Positions 32,942-41,430 of a stretch of DNA of 64,000 nucleotides are shown here, in pieces. The stretch's first letter is position 1; every line of letters begins with the position of its first letter. The translations under genes and the position numbers were made by a program. The stretch comes from PALSA-600 sp037142875 (GTDB lineage Bacteria; Actinomycetota; Thermoleophilia; Gaiellales; Gaiellaceae): the NCBI GenBank assembly GCA_037142875.1, contig JBAWZV010000003.1, positions 94,018-158,017 on the forward strand, given 5' to 3'. Below the pieces are notes generated by a model. That model ran no database searches. It saw only the letters and a program-made list of their open reading frames with translations, and was not told the DNA's origin.

Positions 32942-33636
32942 CAAAGCTCGTGATCTATCTCGTCTGCGAGCCGGAGACCCCCGGGCTCGCGCAGGCTGCG
33001 GTCGAGGGCGGCGCCGACATCATCGAGCTCGGCATTCCGTTCTCGGATCCACTGGCCGAAGGGCCGACGATCCGGCTTGCCTCAGAGCGGGCGCTCTCGC
33101 GCGGCATGCGGACGAAACAGTGCCTCGAGTGCATCGCCGAGACGCGTGCACGCGTGGATGTCCCGCTCATCCCGATGACCTATGCGGCGATCCTCGAGGC
33201 CTACGGCTACGAACGGTTCGTCACCGACTCGCGGGCCGCAGGCGCGACGAGCTCGATCGTCGTCGACCTGCCCGTCGAGGATCATCCGGAGGTGCGGAGG
33301 ATCCAGCTTGTCGCACCGACGTCGACCGACGAGCGGATCTCTATCTGCGCTGCGGCGAGCGACGGGTGGCTCTACCTCGTCTCGGTCACCGGGACGACCG
33401 GAACGCGCGAGACCGTCTCCCCCGCGCTCGCCGGGCTCGTCGACCGAGTCCGTGCGCAGACGGACATGCCGCTCTACGCGGGCTTTGGCATCTCGACGCC
33501 CGAGCACGCGGCGAGCGTGGCCGGCCTGGCCGACGGCGTCGTCGTCGGCTCCCGGGCCGTCCAGGTGGCCGAAGAGGGCCCCGCCGCCCTGCGCGACTAC
33601 GTCCGGAGCCTCCGCGAGGCGATCGACCGGGAGTGA
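32938..33636 (+). CDS. trpA: Tryptophan synthase alpha chain
   Basis: 232 residues; cleaves indole-glycerol phosphate and passes indole to TrpB. Catalytic residues E30 and D37 are in ADIIELGIPFSDPLAEGPTI, and LVAPTSTDERI, GWLYLVSVTGTTGTR and GFGISTPEHAA are the remaining signatures. It is about 30 residues shorter than common TrpA proteins, lacking most of the leading helix. ATG overlaps the trpB stop (ATGA). Confidence 0.95.
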   Translation: MTKLVIYLVCEPETPGLAQAAVEGGADIIELGIPFSDPLAEGPTIRLASERALSRGMRTKQCLECIAETRARVDVPLIPMTYAAILEAYGYERFVTDSRAAGATSSIVVDLPVEDHPEVRRIQLVAPTSTDERISICAAASDGWLYLVSVTGTTGTRETVSPALAGLVDRVRAQTDMPLYAGFGISTPEHAASVAGLADGVVVGSRAVQVAEEGPAALRDYVRSLREAIDRE

Positions 33637-34631
33637 CCAGCGTCGTTGTCGTCGGTGCGGGAGTCTTCGGCGTCTCGATCGGCCGGGAGCTCTCACGCCG
33701 CGACTTCGACGTGACCGTCGTCGAGCAGTACTCACCGGGCAACGTTCGCTCCGGGTCGGGCGGCGACACGCGTCTGCACCGCTCCTCGCACGGTGACGTC
33801 GAGTGGTACACGCTGCTCTCCCGGCGGTCGCTTGCCCTGTGGCACGAGCTGAAAGAGGAGACCGGGCTTCGTCTCTTCGAGCCTGTCGGGGTTGCGTGGT
33901 TCGACAGCGGCGACGGTGACTTCTCGACGCGGAGCGAGGCGACGCTGCGTCGCCTCGGGATTCCCTGTGAGCGGCTGACGCCCGAGGAGGCGCGTCGGCT
34001 CTACCCGTCACTCGGTGGTGACGACCTGCGCTCGGTGCTCTTCGAACCCGACGCAGGCGTGCTCTATGCGCGAAACGCGACGCGCGCGCTCGCCCAGTCG
34101 GTTCGGGTGATCCATGGCCGTCCCACGCCCGAGCATCCTCCAGCCGCGGACGTCGTTATCTGGGCGTGTGGCGCCTGGCTGCCGAAGCTCTTCCCCGCTC
34201 TCGTCGAGCAGCGCATCTCGCGTCGGGACGTCTTCTTCTTCGGCGTGGACGGAGGCTGGAGCGGAACCCCGGGCTTCTGCGACTACGACGGGCCGTACTA
34301 CGGCCATGGCGAGCTCGGTGGCTTCGGGATGAAGGTGGCCCCGGATGGTGCGGGCGCAGAGGTCGACCCGGACGACCTGGACCGGATCCCCGATCCGGCC
34401 AAGGAGCAACTGGCCCGCGAGTACGCGGCGCGGCGATTCCCGTCGCTCGCGGATGCCCCGGTGATCGGAGCTCGCGTCTGTCAGTACGACCTGACTCTAG
34501 ACACGCACTTCCTCGTCGCCCCTCACCCGGCTGTTCCCGGTTGGTGGCTCGTCGGCGGCGGCTCAGGTCACGGGTTCAAGCACGGCCCGCGCACAGGCCA
34601 CGCCGGGCTTCGCACCGCTACCGCCGAGTAG
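33633..34631 (+). CDS. FAD-dependent amine oxidase (sarcosine / N-methyltryptophan oxidase-like) at the end of the trp operon
   Basis: 332 residues. VVVVGAGVFGVSIGRELSRRDFDVTVVEQ is the FAD-binding GxGxxG fold; SGSGGDTRLHRSSHGD and LEPVGVAWF-like sequence (RLFEPVGVAWFDSG), plus the C-terminal GGGSGHGFKHGPRTG, are the signatures of monomeric sarcosine oxidase and N-methyltryptophan oxidase. The GTG start overlaps the trpA stop (GTGA), so it is translated with the trp operon. The C-terminus ends soon after the GFKHGP motif, shorter than usual, and may be slightly truncated. Substrate unknown; an N-methylated or secondary amine is likely, and the trp context is suggestive only. Confidence 0.8.
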   Translation: MTSVVVVGAGVFGVSIGRELSRRDFDVTVVEQYSPGNVRSGSGGDTRLHRSSHGDVEWYTLLSRRSLALWHELKEETGLRLFEPVGVAWFDSGDGDFSTRSEATLRRLGIPCERLTPEEARRLYPSLGGDDLRSVLFEPDAGVLYARNATRALAQSVRVIHGRPTPEHPPAADVVIWACGAWLPKLFPALVEQRISRRDVFFFGVDGGWSGTPGFCDYDGPYYGHGELGGFGMKVAPDGAGAEVDPDDLDRIPDPAKEQLAREYAARRFPSLADAPVIGARVCQYDLTLDTHFLVAPHPAVPGWWLVGGGSGHGFKHGPRTGHAGLRTATAE

Positions 34632-34793
34632 ACCGTCGACCCTGGGTGCACGGCTGCTGCTCCGACAGGCGTTACCGTCTGCGGCAACCGTCAAGGCGGC
34701 AGCGACAAGCACCTGCTCGCGTGCCCGAACGTTCGTTGACTCGAGCCACGCGCGGTCATCCTCCATACGTGCCCATCGCACATGCCGCGTTCA

Positions 34794-34961
34794 TCATCGC
34801 CACCCGCTGATGCTCCTCGTTTCAGGTGCCCTGCGTAGAGCCTCCCCCGGCCATATCACTTGCGCCCGAATGTCCAGCCGCTCGTCGTCGCTAAGCGCGG
34901 ACTCTCGAAGCACCACTTGAGCGGCGTAGTACCTACGGGCGAGTGCCTTAGTCATAGTCAT
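34794..34961 (-). CDS. Small uncharacterised protein coupled to the VWA gene
   Basis: 55 residues (MTMTKALARRYYAAQVVLRES...). Its ATG overlaps the stop of the VWA gene by four bases (ATGA), the same coupling used throughout this operon, which is the main argument that it is real. It is basic at the N-terminus and acidic in the middle (SDDERLD), with no membrane helix. Base composition is less GC-rich than its neighbours. I do not recognise it. The 160 bases between its stop and the end of the trp operon hold no convincing gene; a 72-codon frame there on the same strand could be a decayed continuation. Confidence 0.45.
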   Translation of the reverse strand: MTMTKALARRYYAAQVVLRESALSDDERLDIRAQVIWPGEALRRAPETRSISGWR

Positions 34962-35935
34962 GGCAGACGCCCCTCGAACGCCCGTCCCGCCCCGACCGCA
35001 CCGATCAGTAGAACCGCTGCGGCTGCCGCAAACCATGAGCTCATCTCGCGCGGCTTCGTCACCCTGCCAAGGCTCGAGCCGAGCGTGCGGTAGATGTTGA
35101 CGACCGTCGAGGCGCTGTCGGCCGTGTATGCGTTTCCACCCGTGGCACGAGCGACCGCAGCCATCGTGAGCGGGTCGGGCGGCACCGGCACCGTCGTCGT
35201 CAACGTTCCGAAGCCGAAGACCACCTTGCCGTGCGGCGTCCCGAGTGACACGGGGTACACCCTGATCCCGGCGGCCTTTGCCTCACGTGCTCCGGCGAGC
35301 GGCGGAATGGTGCCATGGTTCTGCTTGCCGTCGGAGAGCAGGACGATCGCTGCGGGAAGGTCGGTTCCCGGCCGACGGACATAGCCGCTCGAGCGCACCG
35401 AGCGAACTGCCATCTGCACCGCGACGTGCAGCCCGTCGCCGATCGCGGTCGCCGCCTGCGGATCGAGGTAGCCGAGGGCAGCCCGCAGCGCTTCGCGATC
35501 GGTGGTCGGGTCGGAGAGCACCTCGGTCTCCGAGCTGAACTCGACGAGCCCTACCTGAAACTGCGGCGGGACGCGGTCGAGGAACGTCCGCATCGCCGCC
35601 ACGGCTGCCGCGAGACGGGTCGGCCGAACGTCGTTTGCACGCATCGAGCCGGAGACGTCGACGAGCAGGACGACGGTCGCATGTTCGTCGGGCGCGGAGA
35701 AGTGGGCGCTTGGACGCGCCACTGCACCGGCGGCGAACGTCAACGAGAGCAGAAGGAGGGTCACGGGAATCCAGCGCCGAACCGAGCGCCGCTCCTGCAC
35801 GACACCTGCCAGAAGGTCGAGGTTGGTGAATGCCACGGGGTACCGCGACCGCCCCCGGTCCGCGATCAGCGCGACCGCCAGCACCACCGGCACGACGAGG
35901 AGGAGCAACAGGAGCCATGGCGACTGGAACGTCAT
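34958..35935 (-). CDS. VWA-domain membrane protein (BatA/BatB-like)
   Basis: 325 residues. Residues 5-24 and 54-73 are membrane helices, the next block (about 85-270) is a von Willebrand factor A domain with the metal-site motif DVSGSMRA and the later SDGKQNH, and a last helix (LIGAVGAGRAFEG region) ends the protein. This is the Bat layout, domain facing outside the membrane. Last large gene of the MoxR-DUF58-VWA-secreted-VWA operon, overlapping both neighbours by ATGA. In other bacteria such operons help fold or assemble periplasmic or surface complexes; the client here is unknown. Confidence 0.88.
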   Translation of the reverse strand: MTFQSPWLLLLLLVVPVVLAVALIADRGRSRYPVAFTNLDLLAGVVQERRSVRRWIPVTLLLLSLTFAAGAVARPSAHFSAPDEHATVVLLVDVSGSMRANDVRPTRLAAAVAAMRTFLDRVPPQFQVGLVEFSSETEVLSDPTTDREALRAALGYLDPQAATAIGDGLHVAVQMAVRSVRSSGYVRRPGTDLPAAIVLLSDGKQNHGTIPPLAGAREAKAAGIRVYPVSLGTPHGKVVFGFGTLTTTVPVPPDPLTMAAVARATGGNAYTADSASTVVNIYRTLGSSLGRVTKPREMSSWFAAAAAVLLIGAVGAGRAFEGRLP

Positions 35936-36624
35936 TCGCTCGCACACCTCACGCCGAGCTGAACTGCCGCTCCTGTCCCAGGAGGGAGGCTCCGACTGGT
36001 GCGCACCGTCGCCGTCACATGTCCGGCACGGGTCGTCCTCGTGACGGTGATCAGACCGGCAAGACCGAGCTTCGGCGGTCGCTTCGTCGCAAAGACGGTT
36101 GCGTTCCAGCTATCGACGAGGTGCGCGCCGTGGAGACATGCCAGCGAGTGCTTCCGCGCGGTCCCCGGGTGCACGGCGAAGGTGACCTGCATCGCGTCGA
36201 GCGGCGGGCCGATAGGGGTCACTCGCGCAGCGGTCGTGACCGGCGTGGAGTTCGGCGCTGGAATGCATCCGATCAGCGGCTGGAAGGCGCCGCTCCGGTG
36301 AACGCCGGTCACCGCGCGAAAGAACGCGAACCTCCCTGTCGTACGACCGAATGCGACCGGGCTTCCGAGGATCCCGTCAAACGTCGCGTGAACATCCTGG
36401 GAGGTCGCAAGCGCATCGAGCCCGCCAACAACGCCGCGGCGCCCTGGGCAGTCGAGCAGGAAGGTGACCTCGCCGTCGGCCGGGACGAACACCCATGGCC
36501 CCGGCACCGCGATGCACTGCGGGATCCTGTCGCACTCGTGTCCGGTGACGGCACCGCCGGCGGAGGCGGCTGCTCCGGCGAGCAGCGCCACGAACGCCAC
36601 GGCGGCGAGTTGGCGCACGCTCAC
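35932..36624 (-). CDS. Secreted uncharacterised protein within the MoxR/VWA operon
   Basis: 230 residues starting at a GTG (VSVRQLAAVAFVALLAG) that overlaps the preceding VWA stop by GTGA. Residues 1-24 form a signal peptide. The mature part is predicted to be mostly beta, with six cysteines (for example HECDRIPQC, LLDCPGRRG, LIGCIPAP, LACLHG, VRCASE), enough for three disulfides. I do not recognise the family. Its place between two VWA genes suggests it is part of, or a substrate of, the same surface system. Confidence 0.7.
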   Translation of the reverse strand: MSVRQLAAVAFVALLAGAAASAGGAVTGHECDRIPQCIAVPGPWVFVPADGEVTFLLDCPGRRGVVGGLDALATSQDVHATFDGILGSPVAFGRTTGRFAFFRAVTGVHRSGAFQPLIGCIPAPNSTPVTTAARVTPIGPPLDAMQVTFAVHPGTARKHSLACLHGAHLVDSWNATVFATKRPPKLGLAGLITVTRTTRAGHVTATVRTSRSLPPGTGAAVQLGVRCASE

Positions 36625-37592
36625 ACGATCCTCCGGAACCAGACGCCGGAGGCCAGCACGCCCCCGAGCATGAAGACGAGAGCCGCCCCCGTCACGCGAT
36701 CGGTGATCTCGTGTGCCTTGCGGGTGTGCACGAGCTTCGACCCGAGGTCCTTGTACACCTTCGACAGCTCCGCGGCCGTTGCGGCGCTGAAGAACGTCCC
36801 GCCGCTCGTCGCGGCGATCGTCTTGAGCGCCGACGGATCGACAGGAACCTGGATCCGCTGGAAGGTGCCTCCGGCAAGCGGCTGCTCGACAACACCCGAG
36901 AGCGTCCCGAGCGACACCGTCGAGATCGGCACGCCCGCCTTCCGGGCCTGCTTCGCCGCCACGTCCGACTTGAGCTTGCCGGCGTTCTGGATGCCGTCGG
37001 AGAGGAGCAGGATCGCGGCGGGCGGGTGCGGTGCCCCGGGCCGCCCGGGGCCGACGGCTGTCTTTGCGACCTTCAGCGCGAGCGCGATCGCATCGCCGAG
37101 CGCGGTGCCCCGCGGCTCGGTCTTCGTCGGCAGGACGGTGACGAGGCCGGCATGGTCGTACGTCGGAGGCATTCGAACGGCAGGCAGCTGCGAGAAGGTC
37201 ACGAGGGCAACGCGGTAGCTCGACGGCAACGCGTCGGCAAACTGGGAGATCGCGAGATCCGCCGCGAACAGGCGGGACGGCTTCACGTCGCTCGCGGCCA
37301 TCGAGCCGGAGATGTCGAGGGCGAGCACGACCGTCGCGCCCTCCTTCACCGACTGGAGCTTCATCTGTGGCCGGGCGAAGCCTGTGAGAAGCAATGCGAG
37401 GCCGATCAGGAAGCATGCAGCAGGGACGTAGCGGCGTCTCCCGGGCTGCGACTCCATCATGTTCGGCATCAGGTGCGGCGACGTCCAGGCCGTGGCGCGT
37501 TGTGTCCGGCGCTGCTCGTAGACGACCATGCCCCACGCGGCGAGCGGGAGCAGGAGGAGAGAGAAGAGGTACTGGGGCGCTGCGAAGCTCAC
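36621..37592 (-). CDS. VWA-domain membrane protein (BatA-like)
   Basis: 323 residues, same plan as the VWA protein downstream: helix (FSLLLLPLAAWGMVVYE), helix (FLIGLALLLTGFA), VWA domain with metal-site motif DISGSMAAS and LLLSDGIQN, and a final helix (VFMLGGVLASGVWF). The two VWA proteins are clearly related and probably arose by duplication; they may form a heteromer. Overlaps DUF58 and the secreted protein by four bases each. Confidence 0.88.
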   Translation of the reverse strand: MSFAAPQYLFSLLLLPLAAWGMVVYEQRRTQRATAWTSPHLMPNMMESQPGRRRYVPAACFLIGLALLLTGFARPQMKLQSVKEGATVVLALDISGSMAASDVKPSRLFAADLAISQFADALPSSYRVALVTFSQLPAVRMPPTYDHAGLVTVLPTKTEPRGTALGDAIALALKVAKTAVGPGRPGAPHPPAAILLLSDGIQNAGKLKSDVAAKQARKAGVPISTVSLGTLSGVVEQPLAGGTFQRIQVPVDPSALKTIAATSGGTFFSAATAAELSKVYKDLGSKLVHTRKAHEITDRVTGAALVFMLGGVLASGVWFRRIV

Positions 37593-38506
37593 GAGTTGCT
37601 CCGGCGCAGAAACGCAGCGAGCGGTCGCAGCCAGTCGCCCTCTGTCGAGAGCGCAACGTGGCGCACACCCGCCGAGCCGAGCATCCGTACGAGCGCCTCA
37701 CGCTCCTCGCGTGCGGCCTCGGCGAAGCGTTGGCGCAGGCCGGCATCGCTCGTATCCACGCGCAGCTCCCGCCCTGTCTCGGGGTCGGCGAGCCGGAGCT
37801 CCCCGACGTCGGAGAGCGTCTGTTCCCGCGGGTCGCGGATCTCGACTGCGATCGTCGGGTGTCGGCCGGCGACGCGCAGCAATGGCCCACGCCAGTCGGC
37901 TGCGCCACGAAAGTCGGAGACGATCACGACGAGCGACCGTTGCACCGCAAGCCCATCGATCAGGGCGAGCGCCGGCCCGAGTTTACCCGTGCCAGCGGGC
38001 TCGCTCCGGAGGGCTCCGAGCGCGCCGAGGAGGCCACGCCGACCCTGCCGCGGACGGAGCCACTCGGGGTCGTCGGGGCCGAAGGCGACGAGACCAAGCC
38101 GGTTCCCACGGCGACTCGCCGCGTAGCCGACGGCGAGAGCGACGCCCTCGGCGACGTCTGCCTTCCGGCGATCGGCGGTTCCGAAGGCCATCGACGCCGA
38201 GGCGTCGTAGACGATCCAGGTGACGAGCACGCGTTCGGCGAGCTCCACGCGGACGTGCGGCTGGCCCGTGCGGGCAGTGACGTTCCAGTCGATCCGGCGG
38301 ACGTCGTCCCCGAACTCGTACGGTCGGATCTGGTGCAGCTCGCTTCCGACACCGCTGAAGGCAGACTTGTAGTCACCTGCGAGCAGCCCGTCGACCCGGC
38401 GTCCGATCGCGAGCTCGAGCGCCTCGAGACTGTCGGTGGTGACAATCCCCGGCCCAGGGCGCGTGGCGCTGCGGTCGCGCCCGGCGGCGGCGACCAGCCC
38501 CTTCAC
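37589..38506 (-). CDS. DUF58 domain protein
   Basis: 305 residues. The DUF58 signature is YEFGDDVRRIDWNVTARTGQPHVRVE, followed by a VWA-like half with YDASASMAFG. DUF58 proteins are partners of MoxR ATPases. GTG start at 38506 overlaps the moxR stop by four bases. Cytoplasmic, no membrane helix seen. Confidence 0.9.
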   Translation of the reverse strand: MKGLVAAAGRDRSATRPGPGIVTTDSLEALELAIGRRVDGLLAGDYKSAFSGVGSELHQIRPYEFGDDVRRIDWNVTARTGQPHVRVELAERVLVTWIVYDASASMAFGTADRRKADVAEGVALAVGYAASRRGNRLGLVAFGPDDPEWLRPRQGRRGLLGALGALRSEPAGTGKLGPALALIDGLAVQRSLVVIVSDFRGAADWRGPLLRVAGRHPTIAVEIRDPREQTLSDVGELRLADPETGRELRVDTSDAGLRQRFAEAAREEREALVRMLGSAGVRHVALSTEGDWLRPLAAFLRRSNS

Positions 38507-39519
38507 GCCGACGCGGGAGCGGTGCGTCCGAGGTCGATCTTCGGCGGTTCGATCGCTGCGAGCACCGCGTCGAGCACCTGGTCAGCGGTCACTTCCTCTG
38601 CGAGTGCCTGGTACGACAGCACGATGCGATGCCGGAAAGCGTCCCGGATCAGCGCGGCGACGTCCTCGGGCAGGACGTAGTCACGGCGGCGCAGGAGGGC
38701 GAGCGCGCGGGCTCCTGCCACAACGCTGATCGGCCCGCGCGGGCTTGCTCCGTAGGAGATGTACGGGGCGATCGCGCCAAGCCCCTTCTCGAGCGGCTTG
38801 CGGGTTGCCGTCGCAACATCCACGACCCAGCTGACGAGCGCCGGATCGACGTAGACCTCCTTGACCTTGGCCTGCAGCACGCGCAGCTCGTCGAGCGTGA
38901 GGATGCTGCTCAGCTCCGGGGTCGGCTTGAGCGAGCGGACGACGACGGTGAGCTCCTCGTCGTGTGACGGATAGTCGACGATAACCTTGAGCATGAACCG
39001 GTCGACCTGCGCCTCGGGCAAAGGGTAGGTGCCCTCGGACTCGATCGGGTTCTGGGTCGCAAGGACGAGGAAGGGGTCGGGTACAGCGATTGACTCGTGA
39101 CCGATCGTCACCTGCCGCTCCTGCATCACCTCGAGGAGCGCTGACTGCACCTTCGCCGGTGCGCGGTTGATCTCGTCGGCGAGCAGGAAGTTGCAGAAGA
39201 CCGGCCCGACCTCCGTTTCGAACGACGCCTTGTCCGGGCGAAAGATCCGTGTGCCGATCAGGTCGCTCGGGACGAGGTCCGGCGTGAACTGGATGCGCTT
39301 GAAGCTGCCGCCGAGGACGGATGCGGTGGACTTGATCGTGAGCGTCTTCGCAAGACCCGGAACGCCTTCGATCAGTAGATGACCGCCAGCGAGCAGACAT
39401 ACGAGGACGCGCTCAAGCATGAGCTCCTGGCCCGCAATGATCCGCTTGACCTCGAAGAGAGCCTCCTCGAGCCTCCCAAGGAGCTCGTGGTCGGGTGGCA
39501 CGGTGCGTTCATCTGCCAT
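38503..39519 (-). CDS. MoxR-family AAA+ ATPase
   Basis: 338 residues from MADERTVPPD. Walker A GVPGLAKT at residues 52-59, Walker B FLLADEINRAPAKVQSALLEVMQE, sensor LATQNPIESEGTYPLPEAQVDRF: all MoxR features. MoxR ATPases act as chaperones that load or activate metal- or surface-complex proteins with VWA partners. It leads an operon moxR-DUF58-VWA-secreted-VWA-small gene, all joined by 4-base overlaps. The 205 bases upstream hold no gene; the start ATG has GGAGGTCACC just before it. Confidence 0.93.
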   Translation of the reverse strand: MADERTVPPDHELLGRLEEALFEVKRIIAGQELMLERVLVCLLAGGHLLIEGVPGLAKTLTIKSTASVLGGSFKRIQFTPDLVPSDLIGTRIFRPDKASFETEVGPVFCNFLLADEINRAPAKVQSALLEVMQERQVTIGHESIAVPDPFLVLATQNPIESEGTYPLPEAQVDRFMLKVIVDYPSHDEELTVVVRSLKPTPELSSILTLDELRVLQAKVKEVYVDPALVSWVVDVATATRKPLEKGLGAIAPYISYGASPRGPISVVAGARALALLRRRDYVLPEDVAALIRDAFRHRIVLSYQALAEEVTADQVLDAVLAAIEPPKIDLGRTAPASA

Positions 39520-39724
39520 TGGTGACCTCCTCGTTGCTCGATCGAAACAGCTGATCACGCGAACCTGTGAGTCGCATGAGAAAATAGGCATCCGCGAAGG
39601 AGCTCCGGGACTCCGTAAAGGTAGCGACTCGCCGCGCCCGTCGTTCGCTCGTATCCAGGCGCGCGGAACCCCCGGCAGAGTGCTTGCGCCGCCCTCAAAG
39701 CACGGTTAGACTGCGCAGGCATCT

Positions 39725-40450
39725 ATGCGGCATACGCTGAATCAGATGACTGCTCCGGTGCGTCTCCGGGGCCGCATTGGCTTCTGTTGTGTCGTGATCG
39801 GCTCGATCGCGGCGCTGTGCCTGCTCTGGCCGCCCTTCGGGCACGCAGCGTCGACCGGACGAGCGATCGACCACTTCACCGTGACTCCGGGCAAGACGGG
39901 CACGAGAAAGGTCGGCAACTCCTTCACCGTCATGATCGTGGCAGTGGACGCGCGTGGCGTTCGCGTCAGCCACTTCAACGGCCCGGACGGAACATGGAGT
40001 GACGCACTCGGGCAGATCAGTACGCCGAGTCCGGCACCGTTCGAGAACGGGATCAGCGTCACAACTGTCCATTTTGCAAGCCCTGTCCATCAGGACACCA
40101 TCCGGTTCACGTCTGGGAGCCTGTCTGGTGTCTCGCACGGGTTCGATGTGATGGGTCCGCTTGACACTGTCTTGGTCAAGGTCGCCGGCCCCGTGCACCC
40201 AGGTGTGCCGTTCATCGTGCGCGCCAGCGCGCGCGATTCGGCTGGAAACATCCTCCCGAACTTCGTCGACGCGAGCCCAACGTGGACGGTGAGCGGCGGA
40301 ACAATAACGCCGCTTGCGCCGGTTGCGTTCACGCGTGGTTGGAGCATGACCACGAAGGCGGTCATCCCCTCAGCCATCACCGGCATCCGCATCACAGTGA
40401 CAACTCACGGGCAGAGCTACAGCAGCGGCCCGTTCTCCGTCGCTACATAA
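39725..40450 (+). CDS. Secreted protein with two tandem Ig-like beta domains
   Basis: 241 residues. Residues 1-43 are a long signal peptide (RIGFCCVVIGSIAALCLLWPP). Two beta-rich halves follow, each starting DHFTVTPG / DTVLVKVAGP and each containing an FTV-IVAVDARG / FIV-RASARDSAG strand pair; they are clearly related to each other and resemble invasin-type or filamin-like Ig folds. Likely an extracellular or wall protein. No catalytic motif. Divergent from the moxR operon and convergent with nadA, so it is transcribed alone. Confidence 0.68.
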   Translation: MRHTLNQMTAPVRLRGRIGFCCVVIGSIAALCLLWPPFGHAASTGRAIDHFTVTPGKTGTRKVGNSFTVMIVAVDARGVRVSHFNGPDGTWSDALGQISTPSPAPFENGISVTTVHFASPVHQDTIRFTSGSLSGVSHGFDVMGPLDTVLVKVAGPVHPGVPFIVRASARDSAGNILPNFVDASPTWTVSGGTITPLAPVAFTRGWSMTTKAVIPSAITGIRITVTTHGQSYSSGPFSVAT

Positions 40451-40494
40451 CTCCTCCGACGGAGCGCCGCGCCGCTTCGCGCTGCCGACGTCGT

Positions 40495-41430
40495 TCAGCC
40501 GATAGCGACCATCCGGTCGATCGCTCCGCGCGCACGCGCCGCGATCTCCGGGTCAACGGTGACGACGCTGTGGCCGTCTCGCAGCGAGTTCCGCACCTTC
40601 TCCAGCGTGATCATCTTCATGAAGCGGCAGACCGCCCCTTCGCTGACCGGCTCGAAGCGCTTGCCGGGAGCCTCTCGTTGGAGCCGGTGAATGATCCCGG
40701 TCTCGGTCGCGACCAGGAACCGGCTCTTGGTCGACCGCTTCGCGAAGTCGACCATGCCCTCGGTTGACAGGATGTGGGTGCGGCTGTTGCCAAACGCCAT
40801 CGCCTGGCTCGCGCAGCCGCACTCCGGATGCACGAGCAGCTCGGCGTCGGGTGCCTCCGCCTGCCAGCGCTCGATGTCACGCGGGCGGATACCGGCGTGT
40901 ACGTGGCATTCACCGAGCCAGATCTTGAGACGGCGGCCCGTGACCCGCTCGAGCCAGAGGCCGAGGTACATGTCGGGGAGGAACAGGATCTCACGGTCGG
41001 TCGGGATCGCCTCGATCACCGCCTTCGCGTTGCCGGAGGTGCAGCAGTAGTCGGTCTCGGCCTTGACATCGGCGGTGGTGTTGACGTAGGAGACCACGAC
41101 TGCACCTGGGTTCTCGGCCTTCCAGGCGCGGAGCTGGTCGGCGGTGATCGATGAGGCAAGCGAGCAACCCGCGTCGGGGTCGGGGATGAGGACGGTCTTC
41201 TCGGGAGAGAGGATCGCGGCGGTCTCGGCCATGAAGTGAACGCCGCAGAAGACGATCGTCGAGGCGTCCGTCGCTGCACCGATCCGGGCAAGCCCGAGAG
41301 AGTCCCCGACGTAGTCGGCAACATCCTGCACCTCGGGCACCTGGTAGTTGTGGGCGATCACCACGGCATCGCGCTCGCGTGCAAGCGCACGGATCTCGTC
41401 GTGCAGCGATGCGATCTCCGTCGTTGTCAT
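40495..41430 (-). CDS. nadA: Quinolinate synthase
   Basis: 311 residues; condenses iminoaspartate and dihydroxyacetone phosphate to quinolinate for NAD synthesis, using a 4Fe-4S cluster. AHNYQVPEVQDVADYVGDSLGLAR is the family start; VFCGVHFMAETAAIL, PDAGCSLASS, YCCTSGNA, HPECGCASQAM and the C-terminal AVCRFMKMITLE hold the conserved cysteines, three of which bind the cluster. Last gene of nadB-nadC-nadA; ATG overlaps the nadC stop. Confidence 0.96.
   Translation of the reverse strand: MTTTEIASLHDEIRALARERDAVVIAHNYQVPEVQDVADYVGDSLGLARIGAATDASTIVFCGVHFMAETAAILSPEKTVLIPDPDAGCSLASSITADQLRAWKAENPGAVVVSYVNTTADVKAETDYCCTSGNAKAVIEAIPTDREILFLPDMYLGLWLERVTGRRLKIWLGECHVHAGIRPRDIERWQAEAPDAELLVHPECGCASQAMAFGNSRTHILSTEGMVDFAKRSTKSRFLVATETGIIHRLQREAPGKRFEPVSEGAVCRFMKMITLEKVRNSLRDGHSVVTVDPEIAARARGAIDRMVAIG

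Noticed and set aside
34563..34781. 72-codon minus-strand frame over the end of the oxidase gene
   Set aside because: Overlaps the FAD oxidase C-terminus, and the start has no ribosome-binding site; kept only as a possible remnant in the findings.
35932..37908. 658-codon extension of the secreted gene
   Set aside because: The part above 36624 is an out-of-frame shadow of the VWA gene; a signal peptide begins right at GTG 36624, coupled to the VWA stop.
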